Shown: in pieces, positions 1 to 8,705 of the stretch
How the letters are laid out: each line of letters begins with the position of its first letter
Position numbering within the stretch: the stretch's first letter is position 1
From: Mesorhizobium caraganae
Lineage (GTDB): Bacteria > Pseudomonadota > Alphaproteobacteria > Rhizobiales > Rhizobiaceae
Length of the DNA: 35,988 nt
NCBI RefSeq assembly: GCF_016836705.1
Contig: NZ_JAFCGY010000045.1
Coordinates: 1-35,988, forward strand
Direction: 5' to 3'
The notes under the pieces: generated by a model
What the model saw: the letters and a program-made list of their open reading frames with translations, nothing else
The model's database searches: none
What the model was told of the DNA's origin: nothing
Position numbers and translations under genes: made by a program

Positions 1-127
1 GTATGAAAGGGGGCGAAAATAAACGTCCTGCCTTACCGGCTACTGCTGTTCAGCAGCGCTGCCGGTGATCATCAGGTGGGGGAGTTTCAAGTGACCATAC
101 CCGGGGGATTTTGACCGACCCACGGGG
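1..127 (+). repeat. Left 127-bp terminal inverted repeat, IS21-like element end
   Basis: Bases 1-127 are the exact reverse complement of 35862-35988, and the match stops at position 127. Two copies of GGGGGA followed by T-rich sequence and GACC lie 25 bp apart (starting at 78 and 103), and the sequence reads out to ...GACCGACCCA. Repeated C/G-run terminal boxes of this type, with a TG/CA boundary, are typical of IS21-family ends; the family call is an inference. A palindrome CTGCTG-TT-CAGCAG lies at 43-56. No complete transposase gene is present here. The exact 127-bp length suggests a de Bruijn contig edge rather than the biological length of the repeat. Confidence 0.75.
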
Positions 128-330
128 AGGATTCGTGGGTCTGGGGAGATAGGCGTAGGGTTGGAGAAGGGATGAGGGTTGCGGGCCGGCGCTTTTTCCG
201 ATCTCGCTGCAAACAAGGATTTGGACGCGGTCATCATTCGGGAGCCGTTCCCGCTTCCGGGTCCAGTATCGGCATAGCGTCGAAACTCTTGGCGCCCGGT
301 TGCTTGGTGCTCGCTTTGCATTCCTTGCTG
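128..330. other. Gene-free interval beside the terminal repeat
   Basis: No convincing coding sequence, RNA gene or IS motif is visible on either strand. The open frames here are short, lack ribosome-binding sites and run into the neighbouring gene out of frame. It separates the terminal repeat from the stop codon of the minus-strand gene at 331-882. Confidence 0.4.
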
Positions 331-882
331 TCAGTCGAACAGTCTTGGAGGATCGCCTCGCCGTTTGTAGGCGGCACGAACATAACCGCCCCATTGATCG
401 AGCAGGGCGCGACACTCCTGACCGTTGATGAAAGACGGACCATCCGCCAGACTGAACTCTGGGAGGTACAGGCCGGTTACGCCACGCTCCAAAACGCCTT
501 CGGCTAGAACTCCTTCTTCCTTTAGGATCAGAATGGGCAATCCCAATTGAAAAGCCATCGCAGGCTCAATCTGGCAATATGGACTCGTGAACCAGACGTT
601 GCGGTCGTCCCGTTCTGCGAAGCCCGGTAAATCGGCTGAAGGATACTTCTTCACTGCCGATGCGTGAGTGCGCCGAAAAGCGACCGAAACTAGGCCGCAG
701 CAATGAGTTAGCAGCCGTCGAATACCGACAAGCGGAGCATCGAAGTCGTAGCTACTGCTGGCCGGTCCCATCGTAATGGGATCAAAACCGCGTTTCATCA
801 GTTCGTCAGTGAATTGCGCAACGAATCGTTCCTGAGCCGAAAGATGCGGTGTAGGTCGGCTGACGAAAACGGGAACTTTCAT
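331..882 (-). CDS. Hypothetical protein, possible TIR/deoxyribosyltransferase-like nucleotide-processing fold
   Basis: A 183-aa protein starting MKVPVFVSRP. I chose the ATG at 882 because GGAGG lies 7 nt upstream; an in-frame start 33 bp earlier has no such site. The layout looks like a Rossmann-like alpha/beta fold: a first strand VPVFVSRP, then a strand ending in CCGLVSVAF, then QIEPAMAFQLGLPILIL. The last segment (Glu, then Ala, then G-x-P before a hydrophobic strand) resembles the catalytic-glutamate region of nucleoside deoxyribosyltransferases and TIR domains. I do not recognise a named family, so any enzymatic role is inference. It lies 191 bp downstream of the TIR-caspase pair on the same strand, which fits a conflict-system role. 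No signal peptide or membrane segment is seen. Confidence 0.6.
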   Translation of the reverse strand: MKVPVFVSRPTPHLSAQERFVAQFTDELMKRGFDPITMGPASSSYDFDAPLVGIRRLLTHCCGLVSVAFRRTHASAVKKYPSADLPGFAERDDRNVWFTSPYCQIEPAMAFQLGLPILILKEEGVLAEGVLERGVTGLYLPEFSLADGPSFINGQECRALLDQWGGYVRAAYKRRGDPPRLFD

Positions 883-1073
883 TAGTCGCCTCCAACCAGT
901 CGCGCATATTCGCAACTTACTACGCTAGCACCTAAAGTAGCTGTGCCGAGTCGCGCACGCAGCTCCGATCGAGGTTCGTATCCAGGACCAGTCCAACCCT
1001 GGTCGTGCACGGAAGCACTGTCACACCGATCCTTGCTCCCTCCTCCCGCGCCTGCAAGCGGCTCACTCAAGCT

Positions 1074-2057
1074 TCAAATCTGGTCATTGACCACGAGGCG
1101 CCGGTAATGCTCGCCGAGAATGGTCAGCCTGCAGGATTTGCTTTCGATAGCAGCATGGAACATATGCGGTGCGCCGACCGGCACCACCAAGTTCACGCGA
1201 TTGAGCTTCTGGAGAATGGCGAACCGGCTTGTATTCTCCGCTATTGGATCGACCTCCACCCCGCTGATCGGCCTATAGGGCTCAAACGTGGGGTCGAGCT
1301 CGAACTCGTGGTGGGCGTTGGGAAACAGTGTTGCGATCGCCCTCAGGTCCTCGAGGGCGATCGGCGGCGTAACCTGACGAAGTGATACGAAGCTGTTGAC
1401 GTTTGTGCGGAAGATCGGGCGCTGACGTCCCCAAGACCCGAGCGACTGATCAATGTGCGCGTAAACGCTTCCCGGCGTAATCTCCCCGACCAGATTGGCG
1501 GCGGCGCCCTCGAGAGCGTCAACGAGCAGGTTCGTGAACACTCCGCCTTCGTCGGTCTCGTGCGCGTACTGCTTTTCCGTCGACGCAGTGAGGATGGTGA
1601 GCCCATAGGTCAGCTCGGCAAAGCGTGGATCATTCTCAGAAGAGCCTGCAATACCGGAGTGGCAGCTGTCGAGCAGGATTATCTTGTTGGCGACCTTGGA
1701 ATCGTTGGCAAGTTTGAGGATCTCTCCCATCGGCAAGCCGTCGTCGCCTGTCGCCGTGTCCGTAGCGCACAGGTAACCGCCGGTAGCCTCGATGTGGCCA
1801 TGGCCCGCGAAGTAAAATAGTGCGACCTCCTCGTCACCCGAGAAAAGGTCGCGAACCTCCTCCTTAAGGGCTTTCCGGTTGACGATGTCGTTGGGACCGG
1901 TGCCGGTCAAAATCTTGGTCTGGAAATTTTTGGAGGTGTCGCCGTTACGGTCGAGTGCCGCCTTCACTTTGTGGGCGTCGTCGACACATCCCGATAGCTG
2001 GCTCAAGTCCTCATAATAGTCGATCCCTACGATAAGCGCCTTCCTGCCCTTTCCCAC
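1074..2057 (-). CDS. Caspase-like protease (peptidase C14 family) of TIR-caspase pair 1
   Basis: A 327-aa cytoplasmic caspase-like cysteine protease. The first strand is KALIVGIDYY. The catalytic dyad is visible as His86 in YFAGHGH and Cys132 in LDSCHSG. After the protease domain (about residues 1-215) comes a roughly 100-residue C-terminal domain ending in RLTILGEHYRRL, shared with the second caspase in this window. The start is taken as the GTG at 2057, two bases after the stop of the TIR-like gene; no clear Shine-Dalgarno is seen, so translation is probably coupled. In TIR-caspase (type IV Thoeris-like) immunity the TIR enzyme makes a cyclic ADP-ribose-type signal that activates the caspase. 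That this pair does so is inferred from gene order and motifs. The in-frame extension upstream of 2057 lies antisense-free inside the TIR gene and is not counted. Confidence 0.85.
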   Translation of the reverse strand: MGKGRKALIVGIDYYEDLSQLSGCVDDAHKVKAALDRNGDTSKNFQTKILTGTGPNDIVNRKALKEEVRDLFSGDEEVALFYFAGHGHIEATGGYLCATDTATGDDGLPMGEILKLANDSKVANKIILLDSCHSGIAGSSENDPRFAELTYGLTILTASTEKQYAHETDEGGVFTNLLVDALEGAAANLVGEITPGSVYAHIDQSLGSWGRQRPIFRTNVNSFVSLRQVTPPIALEDLRAIATLFPNAHHEFELDPTFEPYRPISGVEVDPIAENTSRFAILQKLNRVNLVVPVGAPHMFHAAIESKSCRLTILGEHYRRLVVNDQI

Positions 2058-2059
2058 GA

Positions 2060-2425
2060 TCAGAGCCCATCGACAAAGTTTGCTATGGTTTCCCAGCCCC
2101 ATGCCTTGGTGGTCACGCCGCCTGCCGACGTCCTGTCGTCTGAATAGGCCCAGATGCCGAGGACGGGGACACCCTCCTCCTGCGCGCAAGCGATCTCCCA
2201 CTTCTGGCCCGAACTTGAAAGTGAGTTCTTGCCAATTAGTGCGATCACACCATGGGATCGCCGGATACGCGTGCACACCTTCGTCTTCCAGTCTTCGGTG
2301 TAGGCCTCCTTCACCGACATATCGATGTATTCAAATGGCGAGTCCGTATGGAGCGATTGACCCTTGAGTAGATCTCTCGCACGCTCGTCCTCGATCGCGA
2401 CGAAGATCACCTTTTTATTCGCCAT
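2060..2425 (-). CDS. TIR-like (DUF1863/ThsB-type) protein of pair 1
   Basis: A 121-aa protein, MANKKVIFVAIEDER..., homologous by eye to the 129-aa TIR-like protein at 9327. Shared landmarks are GQ-x(4)-DSPF, a xxS-x-KEA block, W-K-x(3)-xRI, then GK-N and xEx(2)-AQEEGVP. Glu77 in QKWEIACAQEEG is the candidate NADase glutamate. DUF1863/TIR_2 proteins include ThsB, which makes cADPR-type signals from NAD. The start at 2425 aligns with that of the paralogue; an alternative GTG at 2461 would add 12 residues, and neither has a strong ribosome-binding site. It differs from the paralogue at the first strand, where SFDYD is replaced by AIEDE. It is the first gene of a tightly packed two-gene unit with the caspase. 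Confidence 0.8.
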   Translation of the reverse strand: MANKKVIFVAIEDERARDLLKGQSLHTDSPFEYIDMSVKEAYTEDWKTKVCTRIRRSHGVIALIGKNSLSSSGQKWEIACAQEEGVPVLGIWAYSDDRTSAGGVTTKAWGWETIANFVDGL

Positions 2426-2573
2426 GCTATAAATGCCCGCACTCTCGATAACAACACTCACAGGTCATGCGCACATCTCGGGATCAAGAGCCTTTGTATT
2501 CATGCAGACTAAATACCGACATTTCCGATCCGCGCCACCGGTTCGGTGCTGGGGCTAGGCGATGCAACAATGA

Positions 2574-3635
2574 TTAGTCTTCAGCAAATATGTTAATCGA
2601 AAGCGCTCCCGGCAGGCCGGGCGGGGAATGAAAGCGGTACCTGTAGCGCTCCGCGACCGCTTGCGTCATCCAGGGCCTCGTCCAATCCGTGACGTAGTTG
2701 AAGTAGAGATCCTTCGTTCCTTCCGGCCCGAAATGGAGGAAGCGCGCGATCGATTGCGGATTGGGATGGCCATGAAGGTTCCCGTTTGTCGAGATCGCCA
2801 TGCGTCGACAGTCGAGCATCTCGATCAGTCGATTTGAGGTGTTCATGGCACTGCCGTGATGCGACGCCTTAAGGAGCTCGACCCGATAGCGCCCCCCTTC
2901 TGCAGCCGCGAGCGGCTCAAGCGAGGACGCCAGCAGGTCCGGATGCGCGTCGCCAGCGAACAGAACTCGACGACCGCCCCACTCTGCGACGAATGCAATG
3001 CTGGTCCCGTTCGGCAACTCTTTGTCAGTGGGGCCAGGCGCAACCAAGTCCTCAACGACTAGCGGATCCGGCACCGGCGGCCGCTTCGCCGCCATGCGCA
3101 CCCCTCCGCGCCGGCGCAGGTCTTCCTGCTGTCTCCAAACCTCCCATCTGCCACCGAGCGCGGTCAGATGGGCCTCGTCGGGCGACAGCATTGTCAGCCG
3201 CAGTCCGGCCACGTCGATCTCGCCGGGTGCGGACTCGATCTTTGCAACGCCGTCGGAAAACGGTTCGTTGACCGGCCAACCGAGCATGGAAAGCGCTGCT
3301 GAGTAGGCGTCGCCCTGCTTCATGCTGCGGGTTTGGATCGAGCTCATCTCCCGACGGCCATTGTACCAGACCTGCTGCGGCGCAATCGGGCGGCTTACGT
3401 CCTTGAGATACGCCAATGCGCCCTCGATATGGTCGCCGTCGATATGCGTCAGGACGTATAGCTCCAGTCTCTCGCCGGCGTCGGCGATCCGTGCGAGGTG
3501 GCTGCGAAGATGGTGATAGGCTCCAGCCCGGCCACCATCGACGACCATGTGGTTCAGCAGGCCGTGGTCTCCCCAAGAGAGGAGCAGGCAGTCACCATCG
3601 CCGGCAGGCAACATATCAAGGCGGAACGTCGCCAA
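2574..3635 (-). CDS. ComEC/Rec2-like metallo-beta-lactamase-fold hydrolase (MBL1)
   Basis: A 353-aa soluble MBL-fold protein. The metal-binding motif HxDxDH is present as H64-I-D66-G-D68-H69, followed by FAGDAH (distal Asp/His) and KASHHGS near the C-terminal half, the pattern of the ComEC/Rec2-like nuclease or phosphodiesterase branch. The start is the TTG at 3635, because GAGGAG lies 7 nt upstream and the first residues give the usual FRLDMLPAGDGDC opening; the in-frame ATG at 3671 has no such support. The insert between the two motif groups (about residues 160-215) is Arg-rich. The substrate is unknown; family members cleave nucleic acids, nucleotides or other phosphodiesters. Its position between the TIR-caspase operons suggests an effector or accessory role, which is inference. 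Confidence 0.8.
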   Translation of the reverse strand: MATFRLDMLPAGDGDCLLLSWGDHGLLNHMVVDGGRAGAYHHLRSHLARIADAGERLELYVLTHIDGDHIEGALAYLKDVSRPIAPQQVWYNGRREMSSIQTRSMKQGDAYSAALSMLGWPVNEPFSDGVAKIESAPGEIDVAGLRLTMLSPDEAHLTALGGRWEVWRQQEDLRRRGGVRMAAKRPPVPDPLVVEDLVAPGPTDKELPNGTSIAFVAEWGGRRVLFAGDAHPDLLASSLEPLAAAEGGRYRVELLKASHHGSAMNTSNRLIEMLDCRRMAISTNGNLHGHPNPQSIARFLHFGPEGTKDLYFNYVTDWTRPWMTQAVAERYRYRFHSPPGLPGALSINIFAED

Positions 3636-3868
3636 ATAGAATCTCCTCAGGGACCGGACAGTCCCGGTCATCGGTGCTTACGGGTTCAAGCTAGAGCGGC
3701 AGGTTTTTTTGCGTATCGACGGATGCCGCTCAGTTCCCCGGCTCCAGATCTGCACTCCCATCTTCGAACTTTCTGACTACGCCGCGCCCGGCGATGCGCG
3801 CAAAGCAGTTGGTACGCCTTCACCCATGAAGACTGGTTCACGCAAGGTGTCGCCCTTGCCCCAGCTGG

Positions 3869-5017
3869 CTAAGGAGATCGGTCGGGCTCATTAACTGGAC
3901 GATAATCACCCAAGCGACATTTCCGTTCCTCGACCGATGGATGGATCTGCACGTCAACTGGCAACCGTCGTGGCTCCGCACGAGGAAAATACCAGCCGAA
4001 CAACGACCACCGGTTCCATTCCCGCCATTTTACACTTTTAGGCAAGAGTTCAAGGATCCACCACGCCCAGTTAAGCGAATTGTGCAGCTTGCCGGTGGCA
4101 TCTGGCGCGACATAGACATGTTTGCCTGTAGGCAGGGCAGCTCCTTTGACAAGATGGCTGTACATGGAGGCGTCGATCAGGAGGCCCTGAGCTTCTGCCT
4201 CGTCGGTGAGCCAGGCCAGAGGAAATTTCGAAAGCCCGCTTTCAGCCTCGGGGTAACCTCCGCCAATGTCTGAATGCACACCCGCGAACGCCATTTGCAC
4301 TGTGTCTTGCGCAACGTCGCTTGGAGGATCGGCAAAGGGCACCGCCTCGTACGTTTGTCTCGGCTCCCACCGGTTCAGCCTAAACAGACGTCGCCGCTCG
4401 TCGATCGCCACTGCTTGTCGAAAACAGCGTACGCTGGGATTGGTGCGCGTGTACGGCAAAGTGCGCAGGCTAGGTAGGTAAAAGCGGTCGGGGCGCGGCA
4501 CGATCATGGATGCTACCGTGTCCCACACACCGAGAAAATGAATGGTGGCATGGCGCGTTCTCATGATGCGTGCAAAATCCCACGCGAGATGCAGGTTGTT
4601 ATCTTGGCTCGCGCGCTTGTAGGCGGTCAGTGCATAGGTGGCGATGTTGAGTTGCTCTGGTCTGAGCAGACCGACTGTGTGGATCAAACCGGCCAAGGCG
4701 CGTACTGTATAGGACCCTCGGCTAAATCCAAAAAAGAACAGTTTGTCGCCGTCTTCATATCGCTGACATACGAAGCGATATGCATCCATGATGTTCTCGT
4801 CCAGGCCATAGCCGGTCGCAAGACCAAAAACACCCTTAGCATTCTGAAAGATCGAGCCCCAGTCGCTGCTGAGGCCGATCGTTCCCACCCCAGGATTGTA
4901 ATAGACCAACTGGTCTACGTTCTTTTGAGCAATACGAAACAGTTTGAGAACATTGGATAGATTGCCCCCGACTTCGTTTCCCGTGCCGTCGCAGAGAACA
5001 ACGATGTTTTTGTTCAT
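3869..5017 (-). CDS. DUF2235 alpha/beta-hydrolase (T6SS Tle1-type phospholipase catalytic-domain family)
   Basis: A 382-aa protein starting MNKNIVVLCDGTGNE, the usual DUF2235 opening. The nucleophile elbow is GFSRG with Ser99 (GxSxG). Further family landmarks are FLGVWDTV and AGVHSDIGGGYPE, the latter carrying Asp and His residues of the expected catalytic centre. The start at 5017 is chosen because the homology begins there and AAGG lies 4 nt upstream; the frame stays open upstream to 5149, but that part looks non-coding. DUF2235 includes type VI secretion phospholipase effectors and cytoplasmic relatives. No T6SS genes, VgrG or PAAR are in the window, so a secreted role is not supported. 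The gene stands 233 bp from MBL1 and follows a 420-bp gap. It could be a membrane-attacking effector of the neighbouring conflict cluster, but this is speculative. Confidence 0.85.
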   Translation of the reverse strand: MNKNIVVLCDGTGNEVGGNLSNVLKLFRIAQKNVDQLVYYNPGVGTIGLSSDWGSIFQNAKGVFGLATGYGLDENIMDAYRFVCQRYEDGDKLFFFGFSRGSYTVRALAGLIHTVGLLRPEQLNIATYALTAYKRASQDNNLHLAWDFARIMRTRHATIHFLGVWDTVASMIVPRPDRFYLPSLRTLPYTRTNPSVRCFRQAVAIDERRRLFRLNRWEPRQTYEAVPFADPPSDVAQDTVQMAFAGVHSDIGGGYPEAESGLSKFPLAWLTDEAEAQGLLIDASMYSHLVKGAALPTGKHVYVAPDATGKLHNSLNWAWWILELLPKSVKWREWNRWSLFGWYFPRAEPRRLPVDVQIHPSVEERKCRLGDYRPVNEPDRSP

Positions 5018-5439
5018 CGACCTTGACTTCGCCCCTGATTCAAAAAAACGCTCCCACGCCAACGCGGAAGCGCGCAAAGTATGAGCTATCGATCTGCTTT
5101 GTGCGCATCGCATTCTTCGGCGGCGTTGCAGCTGCGAGGGATCATACAATTTGACTTTTCGTGAGACGTTGAAGCGCGAATGCAGTGCGAACGGATGCGT
5201 GTCGCCAGGCCGAAAATTCGAAGCGCCCCTTTCGGCCGCGATTTTGCGGCCCGCGTTGAAGCCTTGGCCCTCATATTATCCTGTCGGCAAGCGAGCCTGT
5301 GCCTCGAATAGGAACCGGCGGCATTGAGACAGTCGAAAGGGTCAATCCTGATCAACGGGCGTTTCCTGAACAGCTTTGATGTGTGCGAATGGTGCGTCAT
5401 TGGTTCAAAACGCCCGAACGCTACGCGGTGGGAAGTCTC
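5018..5439. other. Gene-free interval (420 bp)
   Basis: It lies between the DUF2235 gene start (5017) and the stop of MBL2 (5440), both on the minus strand. Open frames of up to about 100 codons exist, but they are rich in Arg/Ser/Cys, lack ribosome-binding sites and match nothing I recognise. The interval probably holds the promoter of the DUF2235 gene. No strong terminator hairpin was seen. Confidence 0.4.
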
Positions 5440-6795
5440 TCAAAAACCTCCAGCTGGGCCGATCATGATGTCCACGAAACCCTTGCCAGTGAGGCGCGCC
5501 TCGAGATCGGTTCGCAGAGGCTGCGGTTGATCCAGCCAGCGCGCCTCGTAGTCGGGATAGTTGGGGAGGTGCGCGAGCTGATCGGTGCTGAGCTCGGCGC
5601 CGTATTTCTTGGTGTTGCTGACGCGCTTGCCTATCTCGAGAAGCAGTGTCGATCGCGGAATCACCGGGTAGAAGGTTCGCTCAGTCGAGACGACTGCCTT
5701 GGCGACAGGCTTGGCGTTGTCTTTGGGAAGCGGAAGAATGGCGTTGAGGATGGTGGCCGGTTCCGTAAGCTTGCCGTCTTCCTTATCGTTCCAGGGTGTC
5801 GCGTTGATGCTGCCGTGGTGACCGATCTTGAGGAAATCGACTGGCGTGTCGAGTTCGGGCTTGTGGAGCTTCCAGGCCGTGTTCCAGGCAAAGTTCTTCT
5901 TCTTGTCGCGGTAGGCCGAATTCCATTCGGCGTCGCCGACGAAGAGAAGCCGGCGACCGCGCCATTCAATAAGCAGCATGACGCTGGTGTTATTGACGAC
6001 CTCGCCCTCCTCTTCGGCAAAAGCAAAGGCGCCCGACATCATGCGCGATTGCAGGCGCGTGAAATCCGAGCCGCTGATGTTTGCGGGAGCCGGACCGGCT
6101 TTCCGCGCCTTTCCCGTGCCCTTCAGCAAGCCGGTCGAGGCGGAAAAGCCATGCAAGATGTCCTGGGCGGCATCGCCGAGATAGTAGGTATCAATATCGA
6201 ATTCTGGGCCAAGCACCTTGAAGGTTGCCCCCGACAGCGTCGCCGGTTGCAGTTTGGCAGGCTTCATGTCCGCGTGCACGTAGAGCGGTGTGATGCCATT
6301 CTGTTTCGGCAACAGCGTGCGCAACGCGTCCACGGCGTCATCGTTGGCAATGCTATAGCGTGCCGCGATGTCTTCCAGCTCCGGGCTCAGAGCCAGATTG
6401 CGCGCGGTGATGCTGCGCATCGCCGTCGCCGCCATCTCATGCAGCTGATGCGCGAACTTGGCCTGCGGATGATCGCGATTCATGGCGACGCTCATCCACA
6501 GGTTCTCGATACGAATGTCGGTGAACCAGGCCGGATTGAAGCCCTTGATATGATCTTCGTGCTCGTGGCTGACGAGCAAGAGGTCAAGGCGTTTTTGGCC
6601 GCCTTCGATCGGCAATTCGCCTTTGAGGTGATCCAGCGCCACCTTCAATTCGGCGGCGCTGCCCTTTTTTCCGCAATCCACGAGGATGTGAAAGTCGTCG
6701 ATCTGGCCGCCCTTTTTACGGGCTTTCGGAATGCGTATATAGATGCAATCGCCAACGCCGACATTGTAGGCGCGGATCAGGAGCTGATCTGCCAT
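5440..6795 (-). CDS. ComEC-like metallo-beta-lactamase-fold hydrolase (MBL2)
   Basis: A 451-aa MBL-fold protein, MADQLLIRAYNVGVGDC. The metal motif is H77-E-H79-E-D81-H82, the distal Asp is in FVGDAE (Asp288), and IGHHGS follows (His326-His327). It is about 100 residues longer than MBL1 and only distantly similar to it. The start codon lies inside the 3' end of the peptidase gene: a 19-bp overlap, with GGGAGAG upstream within that gene. The two are therefore almost certainly cotranscribed and translationally coupled. The family contains DNA-uptake nuclease domains and phosphodiesterases; the substrate is unknown. A peptidase-MBL pair suggests that proteolysis or signal turnover is linked to a nuclease or phosphodiesterase activity, which is inference. 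Confidence 0.85.
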   Translation of the reverse strand: MADQLLIRAYNVGVGDCIYIRIPKARKKGGQIDDFHILVDCGKKGSAAELKVALDHLKGELPIEGGQKRLDLLLVSHEHEDHIKGFNPAWFTDIRIENLWMSVAMNRDHPQAKFAHQLHEMAATAMRSITARNLALSPELEDIAARYSIANDDAVDALRTLLPKQNGITPLYVHADMKPAKLQPATLSGATFKVLGPEFDIDTYYLGDAAQDILHGFSASTGLLKGTGKARKAGPAPANISGSDFTRLQSRMMSGAFAFAEEEGEVVNNTSVMLLIEWRGRRLLFVGDAEWNSAYRDKKKNFAWNTAWKLHKPELDTPVDFLKIGHHGSINATPWNDKEDGKLTEPATILNAILPLPKDNAKPVAKAVVSTERTFYPVIPRSTLLLEIGKRVSNTKKYGAELSTDQLAHLPNYPDYEARWLDQPQPLRTDLEARLTGKGFVDIMIGPAGGF

Positions 6796-8675
6796 GGCCG
6801 CTCTCCCATCTCCTCGTCCTTGTCGCTGCGAATGCCGATGTGCGGAGAGAGCCTGAATCGGACCGTTCCATCGCCCCTGTCAGCGGTCAACGGCGCGATC
6901 GACTTCACCAGCAGCCCGGCTGTGCCGCCGGCAACGCCGTCGCCGATGCGGCCAGCCGCAACCCGAGCGGCGAGCGCGTCCAAGAAAGCTTCGCGGCGCG
7001 CGGCGCCGCGCTTGGCCTCGTCGTCCTCGGCTTCGCGTTTGCGGGAGCCCTTGATGAGCGGAAGGGTGCCAGGTTTGCGTGCCCAAGCCAGTTGGTTGCC
7101 GTCAATGTCGAGTGCCAAAGTGCCGCCGCAAAGCATGCTGGTCACCTCGCCGGCAAAGCGGCCGAACCGGGCGCCTTTGAGCACCACATCTTCGCGCCAG
7201 ATGTACTGCAGGAGAACTTGCCTGGGCAGGCGGCGGCCCGAGAGCGTCAGTTTCTGGGCGGTCGACAGATCGGTGACGATCACGTCGGCGGCGAAAGGAA
7301 TGAACAGGTCACGGCGGTTGTCGTCAAGGAAGCGATAGGCATTGGCGCGTGAGGCGGCGATGGCCTGCGGATCGTGGAAGACCGAGACGTTTAGACGCTC
7401 GAAGACGGCAGTGGGAATTTTCTGTTCGGCAGCCGTCGCCTCGCTCAAAAGACCGCGTTCGACGAAAACGTCGCTCATCATGTCTCGGTAGCCGTCAGGG
7501 TCCGTCGGATTGACGATCTGCTCGGCGCGAAGGACTGCCAATGCATAATCTTCGAACATCACGTCGACCGGCGGCAGCAGGTCAAGCGGCTGGACGGCCA
7601 TGCACTGCATGCGGCGGATTGTAGACCAGAGAGCCTTCTTCGCCGATTCGCCTCTTGCTTTCATGTAGTAGGCCGTCAGACGGCGGATGATGTCGAACAT
7701 GGCGCCGGTCAAGACCTGAGACATATAATGCTGGCGCTGGTCGTTCTTGACGTCGTCGTATTTGAGGGTGTTCAGCGCACTTCGAAGGTAGTCCTGATCG
7801 CCAATATTGCGCCCGAACTCCTCGGCGAGGCTAGCGAGCGGATTGTCCTTGTCGAGGTCACCGCCGGTGGCTTCGGCCACCTGTGTCCGGAAGACAGTGT
7901 TGCGGAAGGCGATCAGGATTGCCGAAATGTCACCCAGGAACTCGTGGAAGCCTGCGGTCTCGGCAAAGACGGATTCGTGGTAATATGGCCGTATCCCGTC
8001 GAGCACGGCATGCCCGAACTCATGGTTGACGATGTCGGCCGACAGGCAAGTATGAATGCGTTTGCGAGCGCCGTCCTTGCTGCTGTCGAAATAGTAGAAC
8101 TGCAGCGATTTGCTGTCCCGGTCATAGAACGCGTTTTCACCATATCCGGCGTGCGGCACGACGATAAGCCGGTTGCCTTCGAATCCCCAATCGATGCGAC
8201 GGCCGAGGCCAAAGCCAGCCTCAAAGAAGTCGAGCGCATTCTGCAAGGTCGCCCAGACATTCATTTGCCGGAACTGCGGGGAGCGCAAATTATGCCGATC
8301 GAGAATTTTGCCCTTGGTGTCGACAAACTTGCCCAGATCGCCATTCCATTGAGCTGGAGTGGTCAGGATTTCGGTTCCGCTGTCATAATCAACTACGGCA
8401 AATCGGGCGCTCGTCGGACCATCGGTGAGCCCGGGCTCCCATGGCACGTTGAATTCTTGGTCGAAGTTGTAGGCCTTGTTGGAGTTGGTGACGAATGGAT
8501 CCTGGAAGTAGACGTCGAAAGGGATGCGGACACTGAGGTCCGCCTGCGTGTCGCGGCCCAGAAATTGCCGCGCCGCATAGAGTTCGGCCCGACCCCTTTT
8601 GATTGCGGCCCTCGCCTGCTTTCCGGTGTCCAAGTCTGTTGCGTTGCGCGACTTTGCCGGCACAGGGTCATCCAT
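6777..8675 (-). CDS. Thermolysin-like (M4-type gluzincin) zinc peptidase, large two-part protein
   Basis: A 632-aa protein. The zinc site is HEFGH (H218, E219, H222 from the ATG at 8675), and 23 residues later comes GFHEFLGDIS, whose Glu (E245) fits the third zinc ligand and whose Asp fits the M4 ExxxD pattern. No signal peptide or propeptide is visible, unlike secreted thermolysins, so it should act in the cytoplasm. The C-terminal third after the peptidase domain is of unknown nature; it has a charged KREAEDDEAKRGAARRE stretch and an Ala/Gly-rich tail. The start is uncertain: a TTG at 8696 adds 7 residues and neither start has a Shine-Dalgarno, while a TATAAT lies at 8706-8711, so initiation may be leaderless or nearly so. 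The 3' end overlaps MBL2 by 19 bp. Confidence 0.8.
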   Translation of the reverse strand: MDDPVPAKSRNATDLDTGKQARAAIKRGRAELYAARQFLGRDTQADLSVRIPFDVYFQDPFVTNSNKAYNFDQEFNVPWEPGLTDGPTSARFAVVDYDSGTEILTTPAQWNGDLGKFVDTKGKILDRHNLRSPQFRQMNVWATLQNALDFFEAGFGLGRRIDWGFEGNRLIVVPHAGYGENAFYDRDSKSLQFYYFDSSKDGARKRIHTCLSADIVNHEFGHAVLDGIRPYYHESVFAETAGFHEFLGDISAILIAFRNTVFRTQVAEATGGDLDKDNPLASLAEEFGRNIGDQDYLRSALNTLKYDDVKNDQRQHYMSQVLTGAMFDIIRRLTAYYMKARGESAKKALWSTIRRMQCMAVQPLDLLPPVDVMFEDYALAVLRAEQIVNPTDPDGYRDMMSDVFVERGLLSEATAAEQKIPTAVFERLNVSVFHDPQAIAASRANAYRFLDDNRRDLFIPFAADVIVTDLSTAQKLTLSGRRLPRQVLLQYIWREDVVLKGARFGRFAGEVTSMLCGGTLALDIDGNQLAWARKPGTLPLIKGSRKREAEDDEAKRGAARREAFLDALAARVAAGRIGDGVAGGTAGLLVKSIAPLTADRGDGTVRFRLSPHIGIRSDKDEEMGERPWQISS

Positions 8676-8705
8676 AGTGTTGTGGTGAACGATCAAGCCA
8701 AAGTA

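Noticed and set aside
5383..7338. A 651-codon plus-strand open frame
   Set aside because: It is antisense to the MBL2 and peptidase genes, which carry clear HxHxDH and HExxH motifs. Its product has no domain and an odd composition.
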